Below, piece after piece: positions 25,879 to 40,230 of a stretch of DNA of 64,000 nucleotides. The notes under the pieces are model-generated. The model did not search any database, had not been told where the DNA came from, and was given only the letters and a program-made list of their open reading frames with translations. A program made the translations under genes and the position numbers. The stretch is from NCBI GenBank assembly GCA_964036275.1, contig OZ038437.1:20693027-20757026 (forward strand), given 5' to 3'. The first letter of the stretch is position 1; the number at the start of each line of letters is the position of its first letter. Source of the stretch: Litoditis marina. Its lineage: Eukaryota; Nematoda; Chromadorea; Rhabditida; Rhabditidae.

Positions 25879-25909
25879 GCGTGGGGGGTCTGGGGGGTCT
25901 CCCCCCAGC
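25879..25909 (+). other. G6-TCT-G6-TCT-C6 fold of the type B 3' module
   Basis: CTGGGGGG and CCCCCCAG form a perfect stem with a TCT loop, preceded by another run of six G. It lies directly before the terminal hairpin. The same element is in P3, P4, P5, P7, Q3, Q10 and the minus-strand units M2, M3, M4 and the last one. M1 has a longer variant. Confidence 0.8.
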
Positions 25910-25946
25910 TAGACGGGCACGCGGCGTGAGCCGCGTGACCGGCTAG

Positions 25947-27749
25947 TCACCACCCTATAGATAACTCGACTAAATGACGTAACGGTACGGTACGGTACGG
26001 GATCCACTTTTTAACGATAGCGACCTAACAGTATGACCATCAATTATGTCACTAAAATTTAAGGTCGCGGTGTCTAAGGAAAATCAATGCTATCGATTTA
26101 TTGATTTTTTAAGGTCTTAAGATGGAGAGCGAATTTTCGGAGATACTCCATATGAAAGCCTGTATTCTGAAGCCAAATGTTTCCATCGAGCGCTTTTTGC
26201 CGGAAACGTTTCCGAAAAGAGTTACATGAATTAGAAAAAAGTACAATATTTTGCTACTTTCATTCCTCATACCGCGTATGTTGATGATATGACCTCAAAT
26301 TTTCTGGCTCCAGAAGTCCCTTCTATTGGCTCAGTATCGTTGGAAATTTCGCAACATCCTCCGGATTTGAGAAATTTCCGGAACATTTTGAGATTTCCGA
26401 ACTGTTTTAAAATGGTCCTCATCTGTTCATATTGTGACACAGGATGTGTCATGACCTACTGAGTATACATTCGCAATATGAAAGATCAAAGATCAAGTAT
26501 CGATTTTTGGTGATCTCCGTTATGAAACATAGTACCTCATAAATGAGGCTACAAAAGAAGGTTCCCATGAACTGTTTGTCTTCTAATTTTTACAGTGTAT
26601 AGAGTTGATTGTCAGGTACTCTACTTTATGAGTAATAAACATTATCGTATATAACGGGTGTTCTGTAAGCGTCGATAAAAATCAACAAAAAATTTCATTC
26701 ATTTCGGTGGGGCACATGTTCAAAATGTGATTGAATCTCTGAGATTTGTGTATAAGATGCGCATAGAGAATTGAAACGATTTGTATGTAACAGATTTTCG
26801 AATTTCTCAAAAATAATTTTTTAAGACGGTTTTTTAGAAAAAAGTGAAACAGCCAAACTCATGCAGTATGACCCAAATTCTGTCCATAGACGGAGGTCAA
26901 TAGACCGGCAAATACTGTAAAAAATTAAGTAAAACCATTAATCCGTTCTCGAGTTATTCAAGTTTTAAAAGTCAAACCCGTACTATATACGGCGCAAATA
27001 GGCTCACTTTTAAGCTACCTCGGACTCAACATTTTCCCACGCCTCTCCTGACCGTCTAAATGATCGGAACGTCTTGAAACTCATAGGACAGGACCAGTAT
27101 TGAATAAAGATTGTACTGCCAGAGCATTAAGGTCAAAGGTCAACTATTGATTTTTTTAGCGCAATAAATATGATTTTGTGCTAAAATTGCTATGGAAATA
27201 GATGTAACTTCAAACTTAGTGTCATTGTATTCCACTACTCATGAACAACTCAAAAAGTCAAACACGGGGCATATCGGAGAAAAATGAACCAAGTTACAGT
27301 AGTTTTAAATTTCAAGATCAAACCATCAAATGATGACGTCACATACCAAGCATTTCACTAGCAAAAAAGTCAAGTTCTTTTTAATAGTTCCTATTGGGCT
27401 CCAAGCTATTGCAAACCGTAGATCATACTCATAGGTGAAGACTATATGAATTCTAAGTAACGATGAGTAATATTCAGAAGGCTAGAAGACGTCAAATACA
27501 AACACGGCCATAGAGTATGGAAACTCTCAGAACAAGTACCATTAGTGACAACAATGTCATGACGACAATGTTTCACGATGTAACGTCAACGACACATAGG
27601 ATTCTGAAGGCCAGAAGACGTCACAACCCAAGTTGTCATGGAACCAGAAAAGTTTATCTAAATAACTTGAAATGACTACACGCGTGGGGGGTCTGGGGGG
27701 TCTCCCCCCAGCTAGACGGGCACGCGGCGTGAGCCGCGTGACCGGCTAG
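25947..27749 (+). repeat. Array unit P3 with an 11-bp deletion
   Basis: A 1,803-bp unit of type B. GGTTGAACTCT is missing near 26,310, which shifts the small antisense open frame. The length difference from P2 (11 bp) matches this deletion. Confidence 0.85.
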
Positions 27750-29563
27750 TCACCACCCTATAGATAATCGTGCTAAATGACGTAACGGTACGGTACGGTA
27801 CGGGATCCATTTTTTAACGATAACGACTAACCATCATGACCATCAATTATGTCACTAAAATCTAAGGTCGTGGTGTCTAAGGAAAATCAATGCTATCGAT
27901 TTATTGATTTTTTAAGGCCTTAAGATGGAGAGCGAATTTTTGGAGATACTCCACATGAAAGCCTGTATTCTGAAGCCAAATGTTTCCATCGAGCGCTTTT
28001 TGCCGGAAACGTTTCCGGAAACAGTTACATGAATTAGAAAAAAGTACAATTTTTTGCTACTTTCATTCCTCATACCGCTCATGTTGATGATATGACCTCA
28101 AATTTTCTAGCTGGTTGAACTCTCCAGAAGTCCCTTCTATTGGCTCAATATCGTGGAAAATTTCGCAACTTCCTGCGGATTTGAGAAATTTCCGGGACTT
28201 TTTGAGATTTCCGAACTGTTTTAAAATGATCCTCATCTGTTCATATTGTGGCACAAGATGTGTCATGACCAACTGAGTATATATTTGTAATATGAAAGAT
28301 CAGAGATCAAGTATCGATTTTTGGTGATCTCCGTCATGAAATGTAGTACCTCATAAATGAGGCTACAAAAGAAGGTTCCCATGAACTATTTGTCTTCTTA
28401 TTACTACAGTGTTTAGAGTTGATTGTCAGGTACTCTACTTTATGAGTAATAAACATTATCACATATAACGGGTGTTCTGTAAGCGTCGATAAAAATCAAC
28501 AAAAAATTTCATTCATTTTGGTGGGGCATATGTTCAAAATGTGATTGAATCTCTGAGATTTGTGTATAAGATGCGCATAAAGAATTGAAACGATTTGTAT
28601 GTAACAGATTTTTGAATTTCTCAAAAATAATTTTTTAAGACGTTTTTTTAGAAAAAAGTGAAACAGCCAAACTCATGCAGTATGACCCAAATTTTGTCCA
28701 TAGACGAAGGTCAATAGACCGGCAAATATTGTAAAAAATTAGGCAAAACCATTCGGCCGTTCTCGAGATATTCAAGTTTTGAAAGTCTAACCCGTACTAT
28801 ATACGGCGCAAATAGGCTCACTTTTAAGCTACCTCGCACTCAACATTTTCCCACGCCTCTCCTGATCGTCTAAATGATCGGAACGACTTGAAACTCATAG
28901 GACAGGACCAGTATTGAATAAAGATTGTACTGCCAGAGCATTAAGGTCAAAGGTCAACTATTGATTTTTTTAGCGCAATAAATACGATTTTGGCCTAAAA
29001 TTGCTATGGAAATAGATGTAACTTCAAACTTAGTGTCATTGTATTCCACTACTCATGAACAACTCAAAAAATCAAACACGGGATACATCGGAGAAAAATG
29101 AACCAAGTTACAGTAGTTTTAAGTTTCAAGATCAAACCATCAATTGATGACGTCACATACCAAGCATTTCACTAGCAAAAAAGTCAAGTTCTTTCGAATA
29201 ACTTCTTTCAGGCTCCTAACGATCGCAACACGTAATGTATAGTCATAAGTGAAGATTATATGAATTCTAAGTAACGACGAGTAATATTCAGAATATCAGA
29301 AGACGTCAAATACAAACACGGCCATAGAGTATGGAAACTCTCAGAACAAGTACCATTAGTGACAACAATGTCATGACGACAATGTTTCACGATGTAACGT
29401 CAACGACACATAGGATTCTGAAGGCCAGAAGACGTCACAACCCAAGTTGTCATGGAACCAGAAAAGTTTATCTAAATAACTTGAAATGACTACACGCGTG
29501 GGGGGTCTGGGGGGTCTCCCCCCAGCTAGACGGGCACGCGGCGTGAGCCGCGTGACCGGCTAG
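27750..29563 (+). repeat. Array unit P4, identical to P2 and Q3
   Basis: A 1,814-bp unit of type B, hairpin 29526-29563. It is preceded by a type B unit, whereas P2 and Q3 follow type A units. Confidence 0.85.
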
Positions 29564-31372
29564 TCACCACCCTATACATAATACGACTAAATGACGTGAC
29601 GGTACATAACGGGATCCACTTTTTAAAGATAACGACTAACCAGCATGACCATCAATTATGTCACTAAAATCTAAAGTCGCGGTGTCTAAGGAAAATCAAT
29701 GCTATCGATTTATTGATTTTTTAAGGCCTTAAGATGGAGAGCAAATTTTCGGAGATACTCTACATGAAAGCCTGTATTCTGAAGCCAAATGTTTCCATCG
29801 AGCGCTTTTTGCCGGAAACGTTTCCGGAAACAGTTACATGAATTAGAAAAAAGTACAATTTTTTGCTACTTTCATTCCTCATACCGCCCATGTTGATGAT
29901 ATGACCTTTAAATTTCTGGCTGGTTGAACTCTCCAGAAGTCCCTCCTTTTGGCTCAATATCATGGAAAAATTCGCAACATCCTCCGGATTTGAGAAATTT
30001 CCGGAACTTTTCGAGATTTCCGAACTGTTTTAAAATGGTCCTCATCTGTTCATACTGTGACACAAGATGTGTCATGACCTACTGAGTATACATTCGCAAT
30101 ATGAAAGATCAAAGATCAAGTATCGATTTTTGGTGATCTCCAGTAGGAAACGTAGTACCTCATAAATGAGGCTACAAAAGAAGGTTCCCATGAACCATTT
30201 GTCTTCTAATTCCTATACTGTATAGAGTTGATTGTCAGGTAGTCAACTTTATAAGCAATAAGCATTATATCATATGACTGGTGTTCTGTAAGCGTTGATA
30301 AAAGTTAACAGAAAATTTCATTCATTTTGGTGGGGCACATGTTCAAAATGTGATTGAATCTCTGAGATTTGTGTATAAGATGCGCATAACAAATTAAAAC
30401 GATTTGTATGTGACAGATTTTTTAATTTCTCAAAAATAATTTTTTAATACGTTTTTTTAGAAAAAAGTGAAACAGCCAAACTTATGCAGTATGACCCAAA
30501 TTTTGTCCATAGATGAAGGTCGATAGACCGGCAAATATTGTGAAAAATTAAGCAAAACCATTCAGCCGTTCTCGAGTTATTCAAGTTTTAAAAGTCCAAC
30601 CCGTACTATATACGGCGCAAATAGGCTCACTTTTAAGCTACCTCGGACTCAACATTTTCCCACGCCTCTCCTGACCGTCTAAATGATCGGAACGTCTTGA
30701 AACTCATAGGACAGGACCAGTATTGAATAAAGATTGTACTGCCAGAGCATTAAGGTCAAAGGTCAACTATTGATTTTTTTAGCGCAATAAATATGATTTT
30801 GTGCTAAAATTGCTATGAAAATAGATGTAACTTCAAACTTAGTGTCATTGTATTCCACTACCCATGAACAACTCAAAAAATCAAACACGGGACACATCAG
30901 AGAAAAATGAACCAAGTTACAGTAGTTTTAAGTTTCAAGATCAAACCATCAATTGATGACGTCACATACCAAGCATTTCACTAGCAAAAAAGTCAAGTTC
31001 TTTTTAACAGTGTATTTTAAGCTTGAAGCTACTGCAAACCGTAAATCATACCTACACGTGAAGACTATATGAATTCTAAGTAACAACGAGTAATATTCAG
31101 AAGGCTAGAAGACGTCAAATACAAACAATGCCATAGAGTATTGAAACTCTCAGAACAAGTACCATTAGTGACAACGATGTCATGACAAGATTGTTCCACG
31201 ATGTAACGTCAACGACACATAGGATTCTGAAGGCCAGAAGACGTCACAACCCAAGTTGTCATGGAACCAAAAAAGTTAATCTAAATAACTTGAAATGACT
31301 ACACGCGTGGGGGGTCTGGGGGGTCTCCCCCCAGCTAGACGGGCACGCGGCGTGAGCCGCGTGACCGGCTAG
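29564..31372 (+). repeat. Array unit P5
   Basis: A 1,809-bp unit of type B, starting CCACCCTATACATAATACG, with only a reduced ACGGT run. The 67-codon antisense frame is interrupted here. Confidence 0.85.
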
Positions 31373-33193
31373 TCACCACCCTATAGATAATCGTGTAAAC
31401 TGACGTGACGGTACGGTACGGGATCCACTTTTTAACGATAACGACTAACCATCATGACCATCAATTATGTCACTAAAATCTAAGGTCGCGGTGTCTAAGG
31501 AAAATCAATGCTATCGATTTATTGATTTTTTAAGGCCTTAAGTTGGACAGTGAAATTTCGGAGATACTCCACATGAAAGCCTGTATTCTGAAGACAAATG
31601 TTTCCATCGAGCGCTTTTTGCCGGAAACGTTTCCGGAAACAGTTACATGAATTAGAAAAAAGTATAATTTTTTGCTACTTTCATTCCTCATACCGCGTAT
31701 GTTGTAGACATGACCGTAAAATTTCTGGCTGGTTGAACTCTCCAGAAGTCCCTTCTATTGGCTCAATATCGTGGAAAATTTCGCAACTTCCTCCGGATTT
31801 GAGAAATTGCCGGAACTTTTTGAGATTTCCGAACTGTTTTAAATTGGTCCTCATCTGTTTATATTGTGATACAAGGTGTGTCATGACCTACTGAGTATAC
31901 AATTGCAATATAAAAGTTCAAAGATGAAGTATCGATTTTTGGTGATCTCCGTTATGAAACGTAGTACCTCATAAATGAGGCTACAAAAGAAGGTTTCCAT
32001 GAATTATTTGTCCTCTAATTTTCACAGTGTATAGAGTTGATTGTCAGGTACTCAACTTTATAAGCAATAAAACATTATATCATAGAACGGGTGTTCTGTA
32101 AGCGTTGATAAAAATCAACAAAAAATTTCTTTCATTTTGGTGGGGCACATGTTCAAAATGTGATTGAATCTCTGAGATTTGTGTATAAGATGCGCATAAA
32201 GAATTGAAAAAGTTTGTATGTGACAGATTTTTGAATTTCTCAAAAATAATTTTTTAAGACGTTTTTTTAGAAAAAAGTGAAACAGCCAAACTCATGCAGT
32301 ATGACCCAAGTTTCGTCCATAGACGAAGGTCATTAGACCGGCAAAGATTGTGAAGAATGAAGCAAAACCATTCAGCCGTTCTCGAGTTATTCAAGTTTTA
32401 AAAGTCCAACCCGTACTATATACGGCGCAAATAGGCTCACTTTTAAGCTACCTCGGACTCAACATTTTCCCACGCCTCTCCTGACCGTCTAAATGATCGG
32501 AATGACTTGAAACTCATAGGGCAGGACCAATATTGGATAAAGATTGTACTGCCAGAGCATTAAGGTCAAAAGTCAACTATTGATTTTTTTAGCGCAATAA
32601 ATATGATTTTGTGCTAAAACTGCTATGGAAATAGATGTAACTTCAAATTTAGTGTCATTGTATTTCACTACTCATGAACAATTCAAAAAGTCAAACACGG
32701 GGTACATCGGAGAAAAATGAACCAAGTTACAGTAGTTTTAAGTTTCAAGATCAAACCATCAATTGATGACGTCACATACCAAGCATTTCACTAGCAAAAA
32801 AGTCAAGTTCTTTCGAATGGTTTCTTTCAGGCTCCTAACTATCGCAACACGTAATGTATAGTCATACGTGAAGACTGTATGAATTCTAAGCAACGACGAG
32901 TAATATTCTGAATGTCAGAAGACGTCAGAAATGAACTTCGTTCAAACTTTCTGAAACTCTCAGAACAAGTAGGAAAGAGTCCAAAAATGTTACGACTGCA
33001 TTGTTTCACGAAGTGACGATCACGTTAGATAAGATTCTGAAGGCCAGAAGACGTCAAGTCGTCAAACTACTCAAAGCAGTTTGAAACGTTCAAAAAAAAG
33101 TAAGAAACGTGATAACAACTGCAAGTAAAGTTGCAAAACATAGCTAACATGCACGCTAGACGGGCACGCGGCGTGAGCCGCGTGACCGGCTAG
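31373..33193 (+). repeat. Array unit P6, identical to Q2
   Basis: A 1,821-bp unit of type A, hairpin 33156-33193. By eye it matches Q2 (42,935-44,755), 11,562 bp away, over exactly one unit. The flanking units differ. Confidence 0.85.
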
Positions 33194-35007
33194 TCACCAC
33201 CCTATAGATAATATGACTAAATGACGTAACGGTACGGTACGGTACGGGATCCACTTTTTAACGATAGCGACCTAACAGTATGACCATCAATTATGTCACT
33301 AAAATTTAAGGTCGCGGTGTCTAAGGAAAATCAATGCTATCGATTTATTGATTTTTTAAGGCCCTAAGTTGGACAGTGAAATTTCGGAGATACTGCCCAT
33401 GAAAGCCTGTATTCTGAAGACAAATGTTTCCATCGAGCGCTTTTTGCCGGAAACGTTTCCGGAAAGAGTTACATGAATTAGAAAAAAGTATAATTTTTTG
33501 CTACTTTCATTCCTCATACCGCGTATGTTGTAGATATGACCTTAAAATTTCTGGCTGGTTGAACTCTCCAGAAGTCCCTTCTATTGGCTCAGTATCGTTG
33601 GAAATTTCGCAACATCCTCCGGATTTGAGAAATTTCCGGAACATTTTGAGATTTCCGAACTGTTTTAAAATGGTCCTCATCTGTTCATATTGTGACACAA
33701 GATGTGTCATGACCTACTGAGTATACATTCGCAATATGAGAGATCAAAGATCAAGTATCGATTTTTGGTGATCTCCGTTATGAAACATAGTACCTCATAA
33801 ATGAGGCTACAAAAGAAGGTTCCCATGAACTGTTTGTCTTCTTATTTTTACAGTGTATAGAGTTGATTGTCAGGTACTCTACTTTATGAGTAATAAACAT
33901 TATCGCATATAACGGGTGTTCTGTAAGCGTCGATAAAAATCAACAAAAAATTTCATTCATTTCGGTGGGGCACATGTTCAAAATGTGATTGAATCTCTGA
34001 GATTTGTGTATAAGATGCGCATAGAGAATTGAAACGATTTGTATGTAACAGATTTTTGAATTTCTCAAAAATAATTTTTTAAGACGTTTTTTTAGAAAAA
34101 AGTAAAACAGCCAAACTCATGCAGTTTGACCCAAATTTTGTCCATAGACGAAGGTCAATAGACCGGCAAATATTGTGAAAAATTAAGCAAAACCATCCAG
34201 CCGTTCTCGAGTTATTCAAGTTTTAAAAGTCAAACCCGTACTATATACGGCGCAAATAGGCTCACTTTTAGGCTACCTCGAACTCAACATTTTCCCACGC
34301 CTCTCCTGATCGTTTAAATGATCGGAACGACTTGAAACTCACAGGATAGGACCAGTATTGAATAAAGATTGTACTGCCAGAGCATTAAGGTCAAAGGTCA
34401 ATTATTGATTTTTTTAGCGCAATAAATATGATTTTGGCCTAAAATTGCTATGGAAACAGGTGTAACTTCAAACTTAGTGTCATTGTATTCCACTACTCAT
34501 GAACAACTCGAAAAGTCAAACACGGGGTACATCGGAGAGAAATGAGCCAAGTTACAGTAGTTTTAAGTTTCAAGATCAAACCATCAATTGATGACGTCAC
34601 ATACCAAGCATTTCACTAGCAAAAAAGTCAAGTTCTTTTTAATAGTTCCTCTTGGGCTCTAAGCTATTGCAAACCGTAGATTATACTCATAGGTGAAGAC
34701 TATATGAATTCTAAGTAACGACGAGTAATATTCAGAAGGCTAGAAGACGTCAAATACAAACAATGCCATAGAGTATTGAAACTCTCAGAACAAGTACCGT
34801 TGGTGACAACGATGTCATGACGACAATGTTTCACGATGTAACGTCAACGACACATAGGATTCTGAAGGCCAGAAGACGTCACAACCCAAGTTGTCATGGA
34901 ACCAAAAAAGTTTATCTAAATAACTTGAAATGACTACACGCGTGGGGGGTCTGGGGGGTCTCCCCCCAGCTAGACGGGCACGCGGCGTAAGCCGCGTGAC
35001 CGGCTAG
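33194..35007 (+). repeat. Array unit P7
   Basis: A 1,814-bp unit of type B. The hairpin 34970-35007 has a GTAA loop instead of GTGA. It shares its left part with Q5. The next base starts the 1,506-bp repeat family. Confidence 0.85.
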
Positions 35008-36513
35008 TTACCACCCTATACATAATCGTGTAAGGTCCCATAACGTGGAACCTCATGACATGATGACAAGATGCTCAATACGCCAAACCATGACAATGAC
35101 TCCAAAGCGTTGCATTGCGCTTTTTTAGTTCGAAATATTTACAATTAGATTTTTAATGATCAAAAAACGATTTTCAAAACTCGCTTATTTCACACTTTTC
35201 ACCTATCCAACGTGTACGGATCTTCTACATCGGCGTTTGAGACAGAGTACTAAAATTCCCCTACTTGAATACAAATTCCCCTAAACTGCTACGTGTCGAT
35301 GAATAAAGTTACTCTACCCCCGGGGAAATCTTGGTTTCTGGAAAAAAAACTGTCTTTCCGGCGGAGAGCCTAACCATTATGACCAAAAATTGTGTCACCA
35401 AAATATAAGGTCGCCATGTCCAAGGATTAGTCAAAATATTGATTTATTGATTTTTTAGGATCTCAAATATGGGAACAAAATTTCAGAGTTATCTTCACAG
35501 AATGATCTACTATCAAATCTAAAACTTTCTGTCGAGGCGTTTTTGCCGGAAAAATTTCCGGAAACAGTTACATCAATTACAAAAAAGTGTATTTCTCAGT
35601 TTTGCTTCGTTTTTTACACCGCCTACGTTGATGATATGGCTGTAAAACTTTGATCCAGGAGAAGTAGTCAAAATACTCACACATCCCCCACAGAGCGAAT
35701 GCTGTCCGGTCTTGAAGGGGGAAGAAAGGTGAGATTTCCGGAACTGAATGGAATTTCCGAACTGTTTGGAAATGGTCCTGACTCGATCATATTGTGGTAA
35801 AAGGTGTGTTATGACTTACTGAGTATATATTTGCAATATGAAAGATCAAAGATGAAGTATCGATTTTTAGTGATCTCTATAATGAAACATTGTACCTCAA
35901 AAATGGTGCTACAAAATAGGGTTCTCTTTAGTCGTTCTGCTCTTAATTGTAAGATAGGATAGACTCGATAGTAAGGTGTTCAGATTTAAAAGCAAACACA
36001 TTTCATCTTCCATGACAAGTCCCCTGTAAGCGTTTATAATCATCAACAAAACATTTCATTCATTTCGGTGGGGCACATGTTCAAAATATGATTACATCTC
36101 TGAGATTTGTGCATAAGATGCGCATGAAGAATTGAAACAGTTTGTATGTAACAGATTTTTGAATTTCTCAAAAATAATTTTTTAAGACCGTTTTTAAAAA
36201 AAAAAGTAGATATCGGGTAAGTACGTAAATCAACTGTTTGTCAATAATATGGTTTACTTATATTTTTGCCAATATCAAGTAAGTATTCTCAATACAATTC
36301 TACAATGAAAACACCGATTTTTACAACTTGTGTTTTTCATTTTCTGATGACGTCATCAAACAGTTGGAAAATCGAAAAAATTGCATAACTCTAAGAAGCA
36401 TTTAGCTATTATAACCAAACTTGGTAAGTAACTTTTTACTCTGGATCTCCAACTTTTCATCGAAACACGAGACAGATTGCTTCACGGGAAAGTGGTTTTT
36501 CTGACCTTTGGCA
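35008..36513 (+). repeat. 1,506-bp repeat, copy 1
   Basis: It begins TTACCACCCTATACATAATC, like the start of an array unit. About 340 bp of unrelated sequence follow, then a middle part (~35,370-36,205) clearly related to the ~1.82-kb unit, then a different 3' end with the perfect palindrome TGATGACGTCATCA at 36345. It has no hairpin or CTAG end. Confidence 0.9.
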
Positions 36514-38019
36514 TTACCACCCTATACATAATCGTGTAAGGTCCCATAACGTGGAACCTCATGACATGATGACAAGATGCTCAATACGCCAAACCATGAC
36601 AATGACTCCAAAGCGTTGCATTGCGCTTTTTTAGTTCGAAATATTTACAATTAGATTTTTAATGATCAAAAAACGATTTTCAAAACTCGCTTATTTCACA
36701 CTTTTCACCTATCCAACGTGTACGGATCTTCTACATCGGCGTTTGAGACAGAGTACTAAAATTCCCCTACTTGAATACAAATTCCCCTAAACTGCTACGT
36801 GTCGATGAATAAAGTTACTCTACCCCCGGGGAAATCTTGGTTTCTGGAAAAAAAACTGTCTTTCCGGCGGAGAGCCTAACCATTATGACCAAAAATTGTG
36901 TCACCAAAATATAAGGTCGCCATGTCCAAGGATTAGTCAAAATATTGATTTATTGATTTTTTAGGATCTCAAATATGGGAACAAAATTTCAGAGTTATCT
37001 TCACAGAATGATCTACTATCAAATCTAAAACTTTCTGTCGAGGCGTTTTTGCCGGAAAAATTTCCGGAAACAGTTACATCAATTACAAAAAAGTGTATTT
37101 CTCAGTTTTGCTTCGTTTTTTACACCGCCTACGTTGATGATATGGCTGTAAAACTTTGATCCAGGAGAAGTAGTCAAAATACTCACACATCCCCCACAGA
37201 GCGAATGCTGTCCGGTCTTGAAGGGGGAAGAAAGGTGAGATTTCCGGAACTGAATGGAATTTCCGAACTGTTTGGAAATGGTCCTGACTCGATCATATTG
37301 TGGTAAAAGGTGTGTTATGACTTACTGAGTATATATTTGCAATATGAAAGATCAAAGATGAAGTATCGATTTTTAGTGATCTCTATAATGAAACATTGTA
37401 CCTCAAAAATGGTGCTACAAAATAGGGTTCTCTTTAGTCGTTCTGCTCTTAATTGTAAGATAGGATAGACTCGATAGTAAGGTGTTCAGATTTAAAAGCA
37501 AACACATTTCATCTTCCATGACAAGTCCCCTGTAAGCGTTTATAATCATCAACAAAACATTTCATTCATTTCGGTGGGGCACATGTTCAAAATATGATTA
37601 CATCTCTGAGATTTGTGCATAAGATGCGCATGAAGAATTGAAACAGTTTGTATGTAACAGATTTTTGAATTTCTCAAAAATAATTTTTTAAGACCGTTTT
37701 TAAAAAAAAAAGTAGATATCGGGTAAGTACGTAAATCAACTGTTTGTCAATAATATGGTTTACTTATATTTTTGCCAATATCAAGTAAGTATTCTCAATA
37801 CAATTCTACAATGAAAACACCGATTTTTACAACTTGTGTTTTTCATTTTCTGATGACGTCATCAAACAGTTGGAAAATCGAAAAAATTGCATAACTCTAA
37901 GAAGCATTTAGCTATTATAACCAAACTTGGTAAGTAACTTTTTACTCTGGATCTCCAACTTTTCATCGAAACACGAGACAGATTGCTTCACGGGAAAGTG
38001 GTTTTTCTGACCTTTGGCA
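36514..38019 (+). repeat. 1,506-bp repeat, copy 2
   Basis: Appears identical to copy 1, with an exact 1,506-bp offset. Confidence 0.9.
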
Positions 38020-39525
38020 TTACCACCCTATACATAATCGTGTAAGGTCCCATAACGTGGAACCTCATGACATGATGACAAGATGCTCAATACGCCAAAC
38101 CATGACAATGACTCCAAAGCGTTGCATTGCGCTTTTTTAGTTCGAAATATTTACAATTAGATTTTTAATGATCAAAAAACGATTTTCAAAACTCGCTTAT
38201 TTCACACTTTTCACCTATCCAACGTGTACGGATCTTCTACATCGGCGTTTGAGACAGAGTACTAAAATTCCCCTACTTGAATACAAATTCCCCTAAACTG
38301 CTACGTGTCGATGAATAAAGTTACTCTACCCCCGGGGAAATCTTGGTTTCTGGAAAAAAAACTGTCTTTCCGGCGGAGAGCCTAACCATTATGACCAAAA
38401 ATTGTGTCACCAAAATATAAGGTCGCCATGTCCAAGGATTAGTCAAAATATTGATTTATTGATTTTTTAGGATCTCAAATATGGGAACAAAATTTCAGAG
38501 TTATCTTCACAGAATGATCTACTATCAAATCTAAAACTTTCTGTCGAGGCGTTTTTGCCGGAAAAATTTCCGGAAACAGTTACATCAATTACAAAAAAGT
38601 GTATTTCTCAGTTTTGCTTCGTTTTTTACACCGCCTACGTTGATGATATGGCTGTAAAACTTTGATCCAGGAGAAGTAGTCAAAATACTCACACATCCCC
38701 CACAGAGCGAATGCTGTCCGGTCTTGAAGGGGGAAGAAAGGTGAGATTTCCGGAACTGAATGGAATTTCCGAACTGTTTGGAAATGGTCCTGACTCGATC
38801 ATATTGTGGTAAAAGGTGTGTTATGACTTACTGAGTATATATTTGCAATATGAAAGATCAAAGATGAAGTATCGATTTTTAGTGATCTCTATAATGAAAC
38901 ATTGTACCTCAAAAATGGTGCTACAAAATAGGGTTCTCTTTAGTCGTTCTGCTCTTAATTGTAAGATAGGATAGACTCGATAGTAAGGTGTTCAGATTTA
39001 AAAGCAAACACATTTCATCTTCCATGACAAGTCCCCTGTAAGCGTTTATAATCATCAACAAAACATTTCATTCATTTCGGTGGGGCACATGTTCAAAATA
39101 TGATTACATCTCTGAGATTTGTGCATAAGATGCGCATGAAGAATTGAAACAGTTTGTATGTAACAGATTTTTGAATTTCTCAAAAATAATTTTTTAAGAC
39201 CGTTTTTAAAAAAAAAAGTAGATATCGGGTAAGTACGTAAATCAACTGTTTGTCAATAATATGGTTTACTTATATTTTTGCCAATATCAAGTAAGTATTC
39301 TCAATACAATTCTACAATGAAAACACCGATTTTTACAACTTGTGTTTTTCATTTTCTGATGACGTCATCAAACAGTTGGAAAATCGAAAAAATTGCATAA
39401 CTCTAAGAAGCATTTAGCTATTATAACCAAACTTGGTAAGTAACTTTTTACTCTGGATCTCCAACTTTTCATCGAAACACGAGACAGATTGCTTCACGGG
39501 AAAGTGGTTTTTCTGACCTTTGGCA
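38020..39525 (+). repeat. 1,506-bp repeat, copy 3
   Basis: Appears identical to copies 1 and 2. Confidence 0.9.
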
Positions 39526-40125
39526 TTACCACCCTATACATAATCGTGTAAGGTCCCATAACGTGGAACCTCATGACATGATGACAAGATGCTCAATACG
39601 CCAAACCATGACAATGACTCCAAAGCGTTGCATTGCGCTTTTTTAGTTCGAAATATTTACAATTAGATTTTTAATGATCAAAAAACGATTTTCAAAACTC
39701 GCTTATTTCACACTTTTCACCTATCCAACGTGTACGGATCTTCTACATCGGCGTTTGAGACAGAGTACTAAAATTCCCCTACTTGAATACAAATTCCCCT
39801 AAACTGCTACGTGTCGATGAATAAAGTTACTCTACCCCCGGGGAAATCTTGGTTTCTGGAAAAAAAACTGTCTTTCCGGCGGAGAGCCTAACCATTATGA
39901 CCAAAAATTGTGTCACCAAAATATAAGGTCGCCATGTCCAAGGATTAGTCAAAATATTGATTTATTGATTTTTTAGGATCTCAAATATGGGAACAAAATT
40001 TCAGAGTTATCTTCACAGAATGATCTACTATCAAATCTAAAACTTTCTGTCGAGGCGTTTTTGCCGGAAAAATTTCCGGAAACAGTTACATCAATTACAA
40101 AAAAGTGTATTTCTCAGTTTTGCTT
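39526..40125 (+). repeat. 1,506-bp repeat, partial copy 4
   Basis: The first 600 bp of the unit. Identity ends sharply at 40,125 (after TTTTGCTT), where the unique island begins. Confidence 0.9.
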
Positions 40126-40133
40126 TCTCTGTA

Positions 40134-40230
40134 GTAAGCAAATCCTCCTTTTGTAACGGCGCTTGCACTTTGTAACGAGAAGTCCCGTTCCACGGCACGA
40201 GACTCCGTGCCACAGAACGGATTTGCTTAC
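40134..40230. repeat. Foldback element at the island edge
   Basis: GTAAGCAAATCC (40134-40145) pairs with GGATTTGCTTAC (40219-40230). Inside is a second stem, GGCACG/CGTGCC. A further TAAGCAAAT (40240-40248) can pair with the right arm. It could be a small palindromic element or a structured RNA. I cannot assign it. Confidence 0.65.

Larger units (their letters stand above)
24133..25946 (+). repeat. Array unit P2, one of three identical units
   Basis: A 1,814-bp unit of 3' type B, hairpin 25909-25946. By eye it is identical to P4 (27,750-29,563) and Q3 (44,756-46,569), with different units on either side in each case. Confidence 0.85.

Noticed and set aside
31598..31894. 98-codon frame repeated in many units as a possible gene
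   Set aside because: It overlaps the opposite 67-codon frame, varies mainly at amino-acid-changing sites, and has no recognisable motif or start context.
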